In this document: piece by piece, positions 41,523-49,781 of the stretch
Layout of the letters: each line of letters opens with the position of its first letter
Numbering within the stretch: position 1 is the first letter of the stretch
Source of the DNA: Streptomyces scopuliridis RB72
GTDB lineage: Bacteria > Actinomycetota > Actinomycetes > Streptomycetales > Streptomycetaceae
Reading direction: 5' to 3'
NCBI RefSeq assembly: GCF_000718095.1
Contig: NZ_JOEI01000017.1
Coordinates: forward strand, 1-64,000
DNA: 64,000 bases
Translations under genes and position numbers: made by a program
Notes under the pieces: generated by a model
The model's database searches: none
What the model was told of the DNA's origin: nothing
What the model saw: only the letters and a program-made list of their open reading frames with translations

Positions 41523-42554
41523 CTACCCCTTGGGGGGCGTGACCTCCAGCCAGTCGAGGATGGCGTCGCACTGATTGCCCTGCTCGCAGGAGATCTTCAG
41601 GGTGTTCTTGCCCGCCTGGAGCTCCACCGGCGCCCAAGTGGTCTGCCAGTTCTTCGACCAGTCGGGGTCGTTGGAGTTGATGAAGTTCTTCAGCCCGAGC
41701 GGGGAGTTGTTCGCCTTGCCGTTGACGGTCAGGGTGGCGTTGGCGTCCTTGGCGGGTATCGCGTAGCGCACGGACAGCGCGTAGGAGCCGGCCTTCTCGA
41801 TGTCGGCGGTCCAGGTCACCGAGGCGCCGACGGCGTTGAAGCCGGTCACATACGAGCCGTTGGTGCCCTGGGCGCCGTCGATGTCCGTCGCGAGGACGGC
41901 GGGCGGGCCCAGCTTGAGGGTCGCCGCGTCCTGCTTGGGGAGGCCGATCCCGTCGGGCGAGGTGTCGCCCTTGTCGCTCGCCCCGTCGGTGGGCTGCTGC
42001 GACTGGTCGGCCGAGGACGTCGGGCCGCCGGTCGGGGCCGGGTCGGCGTTGCTGCTCTTGTCGTCGCCGTTGGTGAGGAGCGCGGCCGTGATACCGATCA
42101 CGACCACCGCGACGACGGCGATCGCACCGATCAGCAGCCCCTTGGTGTTGGGGCCGCCGCCGCGTCCGCCGCCCCGCTGGGCCGGCACCTGGCGGGTGGT
42201 GGCACCGCCGGGGTGGGTCTCGGGGGCCGCGTAGTGCGGGTTCTGCTGCTGGCCGTACGGCGCCTGACCGTAGGGCGCCTGCTGCTGGCCGTAGGGGGCC
42301 TGGCCGTACTGCGGCTGCTGACCGTACGGCGCCTGCTGCGGCGGGGCCGCCTGCTGCTGACCGTACTGGCGCTCGCCGACCGTCCTGACCTGGTTGTACG
42401 AAGTCCTGGGCACGCCGGGCTGCGCGGCCGGACCGGGGTAGCCGTAGCCGCCTTGGCGTCGCTGATTGGCGCCCGCCGCCTGTCCGTCCTCGTACAGATA
42501 GCCGAACGGATCGTCGTCCTCGGGCGCGCTCGCGCCGTTGTTCCCGGCCGTCAT
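41523..42554 (-). CDS. membrane-anchored protein with CBM6/35-like fold
   Basis: A 343-residue protein. The N-terminal 120 residues are Gln/Pro/Tyr-rich with about five QAPYGQQ-type repeats. A single membrane helix GLLIGAIAVVAVVVIGITAAL (about residues 140-165) follows, then a Ser/Asp-rich linker. The C-terminal beta-sandwich (about residues 215-340; SYALSVRYAIPAKDANATL and WQTTWAPVELQAGKNTLKI) resembles carbohydrate-binding module family 6/35 domains. Predicted type II topology with the domain outside. The gene ends next to the aldolase. It probably binds an extracellular glycan or has a structural role. Confidence 0.75.
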   Translation of the reverse strand: MTAGNNGASAPEDDDPFGYLYEDGQAAGANQRRQGGYGYPGPAAQPGVPRTSYNQVRTVGERQYGQQQAAPPQQAPYGQQPQYGQAPYGQQQAPYGQAPYGQQQNPHYAAPETHPGGATTRQVPAQRGGGRGGGPNTKGLLIGAIAVVAVVVIGITAALLTNGDDKSSNADPAPTGGPTSSADQSQQPTDGASDKGDTSPDGIGLPKQDAATLKLGPPAVLATDIDGAQGTNGSYVTGFNAVGASVTWTADIEKAGSYALSVRYAIPAKDANATLTVNGKANNSPLGLKNFINSNDPDWSKNWQTTWAPVELQAGKNTLKISCEQGNQCDAILDWLEVTPPKG

Positions 42555-42713
42555 CCCTGGTCACTCCTTACCATCTCGCCAGCGTCGCCGACCGGCCGAG
42601 CCTACCTCGAATGGGCAAGGCCACGGACGGGCCTTGACGGGTGGCAGCCAGTCTGCGACCCGTGGGTGAACAACGGATCGCGGACATGTCCCAGCCCTGT
42701 CCCGAACGGTTCC

Positions 42714-42747
42714 GGGACCCTTCCCGGCACATCGGGGACCCTTCCCG
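42714..42747. repeat. direct repeat GGGACCCTTCCCG x2
   Basis: GGGACCCTTCCCG occurs at 42714-42726 and 42735-42747, 21 bases apart, in the 222-bp gap between the CBM-like gene and cdgB. Each unit contains a GGGA/TCCC palindrome. It could be a regulatory site for the CBM-like gene or part of the cdgB 3' end. Confidence 0.5.
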
Positions 42748-42776
42748 ACGCGCCCGGCGGACCCGTCGGAGAGCGC

Positions 42777-44498
42777 CTACCCCGCACGCCGGTGAACCTT
42801 GCTCCGCGACCGCTTCTCGATATACATCCGCTGGTCAGCGGATTGCAGCACTTCCTCCACCGACATCCCGCAGCTCGCCCAGCTGATGCCGAAGCTCGCC
42901 CCGACCCGGACCGCCCGGCCGTCGACCCTGATCGGCGGAATGATCGCGTTCCGCAGCCGTACGGCGAGATCGGCGGCGTCCGCCGAGCCCAGTCCGTCCG
43001 CGAGAACGACGAATTCGTCACCCCCGAGGCGCGCGACGGTGTCGCCGTCCCGTACGCCGGTGGTCAGCCGGCGCGCGACCTCGATCAGTACCGCGTCGCC
43101 GGTGTTGTGGCCGAACCGGTCGTTGATGGACTTGAAGCCGTCGAGGTCGCAGAAGAGGACCGCGAGGCCCTTCGTGCCGTCGTCGGCCTCGGGGTCGTCG
43201 CTCGGCGCGACCATGTGCACATGGTGGTCGAGGGGCACCCCGCCGACCGCGGGGACGGCGGAGCGTCCGCCGCCCTGCCCGCCGCCGCTCTCCTCGTACT
43301 GGTCATAGCCGTCATAGCCGTCGTACGCGTCGTATCCGGGCTCGTACAGGACGGTGCCCTCGTACCCCCCGTACGCCGCGTCCAGCGCCTCGACGGCGGT
43401 CTCCCGCATCGCGTGGGGCCGCGAACAGAGCCGGGCGCTGAGGCGGGAGCGCAGCTCGGCGCTGTTCGGCAGACCGGTGAGGGAGTCGTGCGAGGCACGG
43501 TGCGCGAGCTGGAGTTCGCGGCTCTTGCGCTCCTCGATGTCCTCGACGTGGGTGAGCAGGAAGCGCGGGCCGTCGGCGGTGTCGGCGACCACGGAGTTGC
43601 GCAGCGAGACCCAGACGTACGTGCCGTCGCGCCGCAGCAGCCGCAGTTCGGCGCGGCCGCCCTCGGCGGAGGTGCGCAGCAGGGTCCCGATGTCCTCGGG
43701 GTGCACCAGATCGGAGAACGAGTGGCGGCGCATCGCGGACGCCGGGCGGCCCAGCAGCCGGCAGAGCGCGTCATTGGTCCGCAGCAGCCGGCCGTGCTGG
43801 TCACCGCCCATCTCGGCGATGGCCATGCCGCTGGGGGCGTACTCGAACGCCTGGCGGAAGGATTCCTCACTGGCCCGCAGCGCCTGCTGTTCCCGTTCGA
43901 GCCGGACCAGCGCGCGCTGCATATTTGCTCGAAGGCGAGCGTTACTGATCGCAATGGCGGCCTGGGACGCGTACATCTGGAGCGCCTCCTGCCCCCAGGG
44001 CCCCGGCCGGCGCCCACCGCGCGGCCGGTCGACGGAGATGACGCCGAGCAGCTCGCTCCCGCCGCCGGACGCGTACATCGGCGCGTAGAGGCGGTCCTGG
44101 GGGTGCCACTCGTCCTCGAAGCGGGGATCGGGCCCCTCGGTGTACCACTGCGGGACGTCGTCCTCCAGCAGCACCCAGCCCTCGGTGTGCGGTATGAAGC
44201 GCAGCTCGCCCCAGCTCTCGCCCATCAGCAGCCGGCGCTCCCAGGAGGCCCTGGAGCCGACCCGGCCCGTGATCAGGGCTTCCGCGGCAGCGCTTCCGGC
44301 GAAGGCGGCGACGACGAGGTCGCCGTCGGCCTGGACGACATTGACGCAGGACAGTTCGTACCCGAGCCCGGAGACGACACCGTCGGCCACGGTCTGCAAG
44401 GTGTCCGCCAGGCTGCGGGCGGTGTTGAGTTCGGCGACGGCCTCATGCAACTGCCGCAGGGTCGCAAGACGGACATACGGCTCCGACTCGGTCTCCAT
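42777..44498 (-). CDS. cdgB: diguanylate cyclase CdgB (GAF-PAS-GGDEF)
   Basis: A 573-residue cyclic-di-GMP synthase. GAF domain at residues about 20-180, PAS/PAC at about 195-315 (ESFRQAFEYAPSGMAIAEM) and GGDEF to the C-terminus. The active-site motif RLGGDEFVV is near residue 490. The inhibitory I-site RDGD stands exactly five residues before GGDEF, so feedback inhibition is expected. A Tyr/Asp/Gly-rich insertion of about 55 residues lies within the GGDEF domain (residues about 370-425). I choose ATG 44498 (GGAGAG upstream) over 44543. The layout fits Streptomyces CdgB, a BldD target that controls development. A BldD-like box lies upstream at 44598. Confidence 0.93.
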   Translation of the reverse strand: METESEPYVRLATLRQLHEAVAELNTARSLADTLQTVADGVVSGLGYELSCVNVVQADGDLVVAAFAGSAAAEALITGRVGSRASWERRLLMGESWGELRFIPHTEGWVLLEDDVPQWYTEGPDPRFEDEWHPQDRLYAPMYASGGGSELLGVISVDRPRGGRRPGPWGQEALQMYASQAAIAISNARLRANMQRALVRLEREQQALRASEESFRQAFEYAPSGMAIAEMGGDQHGRLLRTNDALCRLLGRPASAMRRHSFSDLVHPEDIGTLLRTSAEGGRAELRLLRRDGTYVWVSLRNSVVADTADGPRFLLTHVEDIEERKSRELQLAHRASHDSLTGLPNSAELRSRLSARLCSRPHAMRETAVEALDAAYGGYEGTVLYEPGYDAYDGYDGYDQYEESGGGQGGGRSAVPAVGGVPLDHHVHMVAPSDDPEADDGTKGLAVLFCDLDGFKSINDRFGHNTGDAVLIEVARRLTTGVRDGDTVARLGGDEFVVLADGLGSADAADLAVRLRNAIIPPIRVDGRAVRVGASFGISWASCGMSVEEVLQSADQRMYIEKRSRSKVHRRAG

Positions 44499-44597
44499 TG
44501 CTCGCTCTCCCCGAGACCTCGACAGCAACTCCAGGATTCTCATCGGCTCTCGTCCTGCACTGGCATCGCCACTGAATCACAGGGAGCTGCGCGCTCG

Positions 44598-44641
44598 GTA
44601 CACAGGGTCAACAAATACCCCGCTCTGTGAGTCAAGTCACA
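44598..44641. promoter_or_regulatory. BldD-like operators upstream of cdgB
   Basis: GTACACAGGGTCAA (44598-44611) matches the BldD consensus TNACNC(A/T)GNGTNAN at 9 of 10 fixed positions. A second inverted repeat TGTGAGTCAAGTCACA is at 44626-44641. Both lie about 100-145 bp upstream of the cdgB ATG (minus strand). BldD with c-di-GMP represses cdgB in other Streptomyces, which makes this a plausible feedback site. Confidence 0.65.
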
Positions 44642-44824
44642 TGGCCCGATGAGGAGATGGACGGCCTGCTGAGAGCGCTCCATAACTTTCTTGAACGCAA
44701 ATTCGGGCGGGTCGGGGCGCGGCCACAGCGGACCCGTACCAGCCCCGTACCGCTCCTGGTCCTAGGACCGGGCTGGTCCCCTGGCCCGATGTGGGCGGGA
44801 GCCGTCGGGGCTAGCGTCTTCCGC
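44642..44824. other. cdgB / flavin-reductase divergent intergenic region
   Basis: Together with 44499-44641 this is a 326-bp gap. Apart from the BldD-like sites (44598-44641) and the TAGCGT -10 element (44812-44817) I see nothing of note. The open frame from 44627 through the gap is not supported by family conservation. Confidence 0.5.
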
Positions 44825-45391
44825 GTGCCCCAGACGACCCCTGCCACCCGTACCGACGCCATCCCCCATCCTGAGGGGGTGAGCAACGAAGAGTTCCGCG
44901 CCGCCCTCGCCCGGCTGGCCGCGGGTGTGGTGCTGGTGACGGCGCACGAACCCCCCTTGAGCGCCACCGGACCGCGCGGCGAGGACGCCGGGATGACGGC
45001 GACCGCCTTCATGTCGGTCTCGCTGGACCCCCCGCTGGTGCTGGTCAGCGTGCGCAACGGCTCCCGCATGGACGATCTGCTCGCCGAACAGCCGCTGTGG
45101 GCGGCCTCCTTGCTGACCGAGAGTCAGCGGCATGTCGCGGGCCGGTTCTCGATGAAGGGCCGGATCAGCGACCGGCTGCTGTTCGACGACATCCCGTACC
45201 GCCGGGGAGAGGTGAGCGGCGCGCTGCTGATCGGGGGCTCGCTGGCGGTGCTGGAGTGCCGTACGGAACAGCGGATCGAGGCGGGCGACCACACGCTGGT
45301 CATCGGCCGGGTGCTGACGGCGGAGCTGCCGAGCGCGGAGGGCGGGCCGCTGATGTATTTCAAGGGGCGCTACCGGCAGTTCGGTTCGTAG
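44825..45391 (+). CDS. flavin reductase family protein
   Basis: A 188-residue FMN-binding split-barrel protein. Family motifs: EFRAALARLAAGVVLVTA, DAGMTATAFMSVSLDPPLVLVSV (flavin contact) and the C-terminal GRYRQFGS. It reduces FMN/FAD with NAD(P)H for a partner monooxygenase, or binds flavin as a sensor. The frame is open from 44627, but GTG 44825 fits the family start. A -10 element TAGCGT (44812-44817) lies 8 bases before it, so the mRNA may be leaderless. Confidence 0.82.
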   Translation: MPQTTPATRTDAIPHPEGVSNEEFRAALARLAAGVVLVTAHEPPLSATGPRGEDAGMTATAFMSVSLDPPLVLVSVRNGSRMDDLLAEQPLWAASLLTESQRHVAGRFSMKGRISDRLLFDDIPYRRGEVSGALLIGGSLAVLECRTEQRIEAGDHTLVIGRVLTAELPSAEGGPLMYFKGRYRQFGS

Positions 45392-45400
45392 TATCGGCGG

Positions 45401-46042
45401 ATGACTACACCGCCACGGCTGGTCCCCCTGCTTGAGCAATTCGATTTCGCGCGCACGCGGCTCGCCGACCGTATGGCGGGCCCGGTCATGAACAGCGGCA
45501 ACGGCACGGACGTCGATGTCGTTCCGATGACCGACGAGGAGTATCTCTGGGAGCCGGTGGCCGGATGCTGGTCGGTCCGCCGCCGTGCGGACGGCCCGGG
45601 GCCCGGGGCGACGCTGCTGGTCGGCGCGGGCGACTGGGGACGCGACGCCGCGCCCGCCCCGCACCCCTCGCCGCCGCCGTTCACCACCATCGCGTGGCGG
45701 CTGAGCCACCTCAGCGAACTGCTGGCCCTCCGCGCCGACCACACGACCGGCAGCCGCACCCTGACCCGGGACGACTACCGGGTGAGCGCGGACGCCGCGG
45801 GGGCGATCGCGGCCTTCGACGCGGGAGCCACGGCGTGGCGGGAGACGCTGCTCGCGACGGACGACGCGGGGCTCGACACGGTGGGACGGAGTAGGTACCC
45901 GTACGGCAGCGATCCGGAGAACCCCTTTGTCGACATCGTGTGGTGGGTCAACCAGGAACTGCTGCACCACGGGGCCGAGATCGCCTTGATACGGGACCTC
46001 TACCGCCACCGCGCCGCGCACAGCGGCGGCGTGGAGTACTAG
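45401..46042 (+). CDS. DinB family protein
   Basis: A 213-residue DinB-like four-helix-bundle protein. Metal-site His residues fit HLSELLALRADH (near residue 107) and ELLHHGAEIALIRDLY near the C-terminus, the DinB/YfiT pattern. Such proteins are often thiol S-transferases (mycothiol- or bacillithiol-dependent) in actinobacteria. It follows the flavin reductase gene by 9 bp and overlaps the next gene, convergent, by 4 bases. Confidence 0.85.
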   Translation: MTTPPRLVPLLEQFDFARTRLADRMAGPVMNSGNGTDVDVVPMTDEEYLWEPVAGCWSVRRRADGPGPGATLLVGAGDWGRDAAPAPHPSPPPFTTIAWRLSHLSELLALRADHTTGSRTLTRDDYRVSADAAGAIAAFDAGATAWRETLLATDDAGLDTVGRSRYPYGSDPENPFVDIVWWVNQELLHHGAEIALIRDLYRHRAAHSGGVEY

Positions 46043-46470
46043 GACCAGCCGCGGCCGGTACGGCCACGCTTCGTCTCGGCGCGCTGCTTCTTCTCGCGCA
46101 GCCGGCGTTCGTTGATCCCGCGCGGGATCTTCGTCTTACGGCGCGGGCGCGGCGGCGGGGCCGTCGCCTCCGCCAGCAGGGAGGCGAGCCGTACGGCCGC
46201 GGTCTCGCGGTTGCGCCACTGAGAGCGGTGCTCCGAGGCGCGTACGGTGATCACGCCGTCCACCAGCCGGTCCGCGAGCCGCTCCAGCGCGCGTTCCTTC
46301 CACACCGGCGGCAGCGCTTCCGTCTTCGCGAGATCGAAGCGCAGCTCCGCCTTCGAGTCACTGGTGTTGACGTGCTGTCCGCCGGGCCCGGAGGACCTTG
46401 AGAAACGCCACATCAGTTCGGCCTCCGGCAGGGAGACCGAACCGCGGATGACATGAGCGGGTCCGGACAT
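46039..46470 (-). CDS. arfB: ArfB-type alternative ribosome-rescue hydrolase
   Basis: A 143-residue YaeJ/ArfB protein. The GGQ motif is in SSGPGGQHVNTSDSKAEL, near residue 35, and the C-terminal basic tail (RRKTKIPRGINERRLREKKQR) inserts into the empty mRNA channel of stalled ribosomes. It hydrolyses peptidyl-tRNA on non-stop ribosomes. ATG 46470 follows from homology; the frame opens at 46647. It overlaps DinB by 4 bases in convergent orientation. Confidence 0.92.
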   Translation of the reverse strand: MSGPAHVIRGSVSLPEAELMWRFSRSSGPGGQHVNTSDSKAELRFDLAKTEALPPVWKERALERLADRLVDGVITVRASEHRSQWRNRETAAVRLASLLAEATAPPPRPRRKTKIPRGINERRLREKKQRAETKRGRTGRGWS

Positions 46471-46670
46471 ACCCCTATGGTCCCGTGTCCTGCCCGCTTC
46501 CGTCACCCTCTTTTCCCCGGCGTTCCCGTGGCGCTCCCCGGGCGCGGGCCACTCCGGGTAAAGAAAGTAAAGAGGTGCGGAACCTCCCGGACCTCTGCCT
46601 GCGTTATGTCGGGTGACGGTAGCTTCGGGACCACTCGTAGCCCGCACACGACAACGAAAGGGACATCCCC

Positions 46671-47246
46671 ATGGCTGTAAGCCTGTCCAAGGGCGGCAAC
46701 GTCTCGCTCACCAAGGAGGCACCGGGCCTGACCGCCGTCACGGTCGGCCTCGGCTGGGACGTCCGTACCACCACCGGCACCGACTTCGACCTCGACGCCT
46801 CGGCGATCGCGGTGAACGGCGGCGGAAAGGTCGTCTCCGACGGCCACTTCGTCTTCTTCAACAACAAGTCGACGCCGGACCAGACGATCGTCCACACGGG
46901 TGACAACCGCACGGGCGAGGGCGAGGGCGACGACGAGGCGATCAACGTCAACCTGGCGGGTCTGCCGGCCGACGTGGACAAGATCGTCTTCCCGGTCTCG
47001 ATCTACGACGCCGAGACGCGCAGCCAGAACTTCGGCCAGGTGCGGAACGCGTACATCCGCATCGTCAACCAGGCCGGCGGCACCGAGATCGCCCGCTACG
47101 ACCTGAGCGAGGACGCCGCCACCGAGACCGCGATGGTCTTCGGCGAGCTGTACCGCAACGGCGCGGAGTGGAAGTTCCGCGCGGTCGGCCAGGGCTACGC
47201 CTCGGGCCTCGTGGGCATCGCCACGGACTTCGGCGTCAACCTCTGA
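46671..47246 (+). CDS. terD: TerD family protein
   Basis: A 191-residue calcium-binding TerD fold. It begins [18 protein letters not shown] and has the double [21 protein letters not shown] and [21 protein letters not shown] sites, where Asp/Asn residues form the Ca2+ site. In S. coelicolor TerD-like genes influence differentiation and tellurite tolerance. ATG 46671 has GAAAGG upstream. The terminator at 47281 ends the transcript. Confidence 0.95.
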   Translation: MAVSLSKGGNVSLTKEAPGLTAVTVGLGWDVRTTTGTDFDLDASAIAVNGGGKVVSDGHFVFFNNKSTPDQTIVHTGDNRTGEGEGDDEAINVNLAGLPADVDKIVFPVSIYDAETRSQNFGQVRNAYIRIVNQAGGTEIARYDLSEDAATETAMVFGELYRNGAEWKFRAVGQGYASGLVGIATDFGVNL

Positions 47247-47280
47247 CACCAACGCCGCGTTGACAGCGGCGCGGACAACG

Positions 47281-47339
47281 GGTGGGCCCCAGCTCTGAAC
47301 GCCGGGGCCCACCGGTCTGAACGCCGGGGCCCACCGGTC
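47281..47339 (+). terminator. terD terminator with duplicated 22-bp arm
   Basis: GGTGGGCCCC (47281-47290) can pair with GGGGCCCACC at 47304-47313 or with the identical GGGGCCCACC at 47326-47335. The second arm is part of a perfect 22-bp tandem repeat (47296-47317 and 47318-47339, TGAACGCCGGGG...). Two alternative terminator foldings are therefore possible. Confidence 0.7.
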
Positions 47340-47371
47340 TGTGCGGGGGTCAGGACCGACACCCGCCCCCG

Positions 47372-48757
47372 CTAATCCAGCCACGGCCTCTCCTCCCCGT
47401 ACAGCCACGCGTCCCACAGCTCTCCCAGGTCGCGGCCCGACTCCCTCTCCACGTACGTCGTGAAGTCGTGGGTGTCGGCGTTGCCGTGACGGTGCGTCCG
47501 GGCCCAGCCGCGCACGATGCGGAAGAAGGTGGCGTCGCCCACGGTCTCCCGTACGCGCTGGAGCACCATGGCGCCGCGTCCGTACACCGGCGGGTCGGAG
47601 ATGTTCACCGCCGAGGGCGGGCGCGCCGGTGGGAAGGTCCAGTTCGCGTCGGCGTCGTACGCGTCGGCGAAGCTCTGGCGGACCGGTACGCGCTCGGTGT
47701 GCTCCGTCCAGAGCCACTCCGTGTACTTCGCGAAGCCCTCGCTCAGCCACATGTCCCGCCAGGACTTGGGGGTCACGGAGTTGCCGAACCACTGGTGGGC
47801 CATCTCGTGGACCAGCGTCGCGACGCTGGTCGGGCCCGGGAGGAAGGGCCTGTTCTGGGTCTCCAGGGCGTACCCGGAGTCCCCCGGCCGCCCGATGACG
47901 ACACCGGTGGAGGAGAAGGGGTACGGCCCGAAGGTCTTCTCCTGCCACTTCACGATCCCGGGGAGCTCCTTGAGGAGCCGCGCGCCGCTGTTGACGGCGG
48001 TCGGATCGACCGCCGTATAGATGGGCACTGTCCCCTTCGTCCCGTCGATCGACCGCGTCTTGTACGGGCCGATGGCGACCATGGCCACATAGCTCGCCAT
48101 CGGCTCCGCCGAGTGCCAGTCGAAGGTCGTGCGCCCGTCCGCCGTGCGCTCCGCGCGCAGTTCACCGTTGGAGACGGCCTTCAGCCCCTCGGGCACGGTG
48201 ATCCGGATGTCGTACGACGCCTTGTCGCTCGGGTGGTGGTTGCCCGGGAACCACGCCATCGAGCCGGTCGGCTCCCCCAGCCCGACCGCGCGCTCCCCGG
48301 TCCGGAGCCAGCCCTCCTCCGAGGTGTCGGGGTCGGTGATGCGCCGGGGTACGCCGGAGTAGCGGACGACCGTACGGAAGGTGGCCCCCCGGCGGAGGTC
48401 TTCGCCCGGGCGCAGCGTCACCTCCGTACCGGCGTGGTGGAAGGCCGCCTTCTCACCGTCGACGGTCACGGAGTCCACCGTCAGTCCGTCGAGATCGAGG
48501 TTGAAGGCGCTGAGGTCCTGGGTGGTGCGGGCGGTGATCTCGGCGGTGCCCTTGAGCCGGCCGGTGTCCGGGGCGTAGTCGAGGGTCAGGCCGTAGTGCT
48601 GGACGTCGTACCCGCCGTTGCCGATCCGCGGGAAGTAGGGATCGCGCAGGCTCGCGGCGCCGGGCTTGCCGTGCACGCCGCCGCCCGGCACACAGCCGCC
48701 GAGAACGAAGGCGAGGGTGAGGGCGGAGGCGGGGCGGAGTGCCGGGCGCGGGTACAC
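47372..48757 (-). CDS. M1 family metallopeptidase lipoprotein
   Basis: A 461-residue zinc aminopeptidase-like protein. It has a lipoprotein signal (VYPRPALRPASALTLAFVLGGC, lipobox LGGC), an N-terminal beta-saddle domain, and the catalytic HEMAHQWFGN (HExxH) followed by WLSEGFAKYTEWLW, which supplies the third zinc ligand Glu. The usual Gly-Ala-Met-Glu-Asn substrate motif is not obvious. The start is GTG 48757, since the frame is open to 48865. It is secreted and membrane-anchored. Its promoter region is joined to a truncated methyltransferase gene (48822). Confidence 0.9.
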   Translation of the reverse strand: MYPRPALRPASALTLAFVLGGCVPGGGVHGKPGAASLRDPYFPRIGNGGYDVQHYGLTLDYAPDTGRLKGTAEITARTTQDLSAFNLDLDGLTVDSVTVDGEKAAFHHAGTEVTLRPGEDLRRGATFRTVVRYSGVPRRITDPDTSEEGWLRTGERAVGLGEPTGSMAWFPGNHHPSDKASYDIRITVPEGLKAVSNGELRAERTADGRTTFDWHSAEPMASYVAMVAIGPYKTRSIDGTKGTVPIYTAVDPTAVNSGARLLKELPGIVKWQEKTFGPYPFSSTGVVIGRPGDSGYALETQNRPFLPGPTSVATLVHEMAHQWFGNSVTPKSWRDMWLSEGFAKYTEWLWTEHTERVPVRQSFADAYDADANWTFPPARPPSAVNISDPPVYGRGAMVLQRVRETVGDATFFRIVRGWARTHRHGNADTHDFTTYVERESGRDLGELWDAWLYGEERPWLD

Positions 48758-48821
48758 CCGGTGATCGTAGGCCGGGTGGCCGGAAATCGCCGGTTCACCG
48801 GGGCCGGATACGGCAGCTGGT

Positions 48822-49007
48822 TCAACGAGCCGGCGCGGCCTCCCGGGCCCGGCGCAGCAGCGCACCCGTACCGCAGCCGACGTCCAGCACGGACCGCGCG
48901 GACATCACCAGATCCAGATAGAACGCGTCGTCGCCAGACCCTCCCCACGGGTTCAGTACGTCGTACAACTGAGCGAGCCGCTCGTCGGAGAACGCGTGAT
49001 CGACCAC
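48822..49007 (-). pseudogene. truncated SAM-dependent methyltransferase (first ~60 residues)
   Basis: 61 residues from GTG 49007 resemble the first part of a class I methyltransferase: VVDHAFSDERLAQLYDVLNPWGG, then SVLDVGCGTGALLRRAREAA, with motif I (VLDVGCGTG), then a stop. Full-length proteins are about 200-260 residues; the rest of the fold is missing, and the gap to the M1 start (48757) is too short to hold it. The gene has lost its 3' two thirds by deletion. Confidence 0.7.
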
Positions 49008-49047
49008 CCCACGAGTCTGCCAGGCAGGCCGTGACACCATCGGGCCC

Positions 49048-49545
49048 GTGCTCGACATCGGCTACTCCCTCTCCCGGCGCTTTCCCGATCCCCCGCAGAC
49101 CGACTACCGCCTCGCGGACGTCCGGGCGCTGCGGCACGACCTGTTCTGCGGGGACGTCTATCTCGCCGATACCCACGCGGACCGCGAGGTGTCCACAGCC
49201 TGGGGATGGGTGCCGGTGCTCGACTTCGCCTGGGCGCTGTGCGACATCGTGGAACAGCTCGACCGCGATCCGCGCGGCAGCCGCGCGGCCCAGCCGCAGT
49301 ACGCCGAGCTGGACTTCACCGAGTCCGCCGACCGCATGCTGTTCCAGCGGCGCTTCGGCTGGGTCGATGTGGAGGCCGACTGGATGCCCGGCGACGAGCC
49401 TCCGCTCACCTTCAGCCACCGTCTGCTGCGCCGTGAGGCGCGCGACTTCCTGCACGATCTGATCGCGGATCTCGCCGATATGCACGAGGGCCTGGCCGAC
49501 AACCCGATCATCTGGGACCTCCAGTCCCGCTTCCCCCGCAGCTGA
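49048..49545 (+). CDS. hypothetical protein
   Basis: A 165-residue acidic protein starting at GTG 49048. It is rich in Asp, Trp and Arg (YRLADVRALRHDLFCGDVYLAD, RREARDFLHDLIADLADM). No signal, no membrane segment, no Cys cluster. I do not recognise a family, although its distribution of conserved-looking Trp and Asp residues suggests a widespread Streptomyces orphan. It diverges from the truncated methyltransferase. Confidence 0.6.
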   Translation: MLDIGYSLSRRFPDPPQTDYRLADVRALRHDLFCGDVYLADTHADREVSTAWGWVPVLDFAWALCDIVEQLDRDPRGSRAAQPQYAELDFTESADRMLFQRRFGWVDVEADWMPGDEPPLTFSHRLLRREARDFLHDLIADLADMHEGLADNPIIWDLQSRFPRS

Positions 49546-49727
49546 CCTACCCGGGTGTCAGCACCACCTCACAGCCCCCACATCACGGTCACACACCCCA
49601 CCCATCGATTTCCGGATCGGCAGGCGTACATCCCCCGGCACCGGGCAGACGTGGTTCTGCCGGGGCACTGCCGGGAATCGGGCGACCGATTCCTCCCCCC
49701 ACACAAGGCCGTGCCTCTGGAGCACCA

Positions 49728-49766
49728 CGAAGGCCCCGACCTCATCCCCCCAGGTCGGGGCCTTCG
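49728..49766. terminator. bidirectional terminator before pentapeptide gene end
   Basis: A 15-bp perfect stem, CGAAGGCCCCGACCT (49728-49742) with AGGTCGGGGCCTTCG (49752-49766), loop 9. It lies 15 bp after the pentapeptide-repeat gene stop (49782, minus strand) and about 180 bp after the plus-strand gene; the rest of the gap shows nothing else. Confidence 0.85.
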
Positions 49767-49781
49767 AAGGACGGAGGCCGG

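Noticed and set aside
42714..42747. direct repeat as a binding site for a known regulator
   Set aside because: GGGACCCTTCCCG has no recognised regulator; kept only as a plain repeat.
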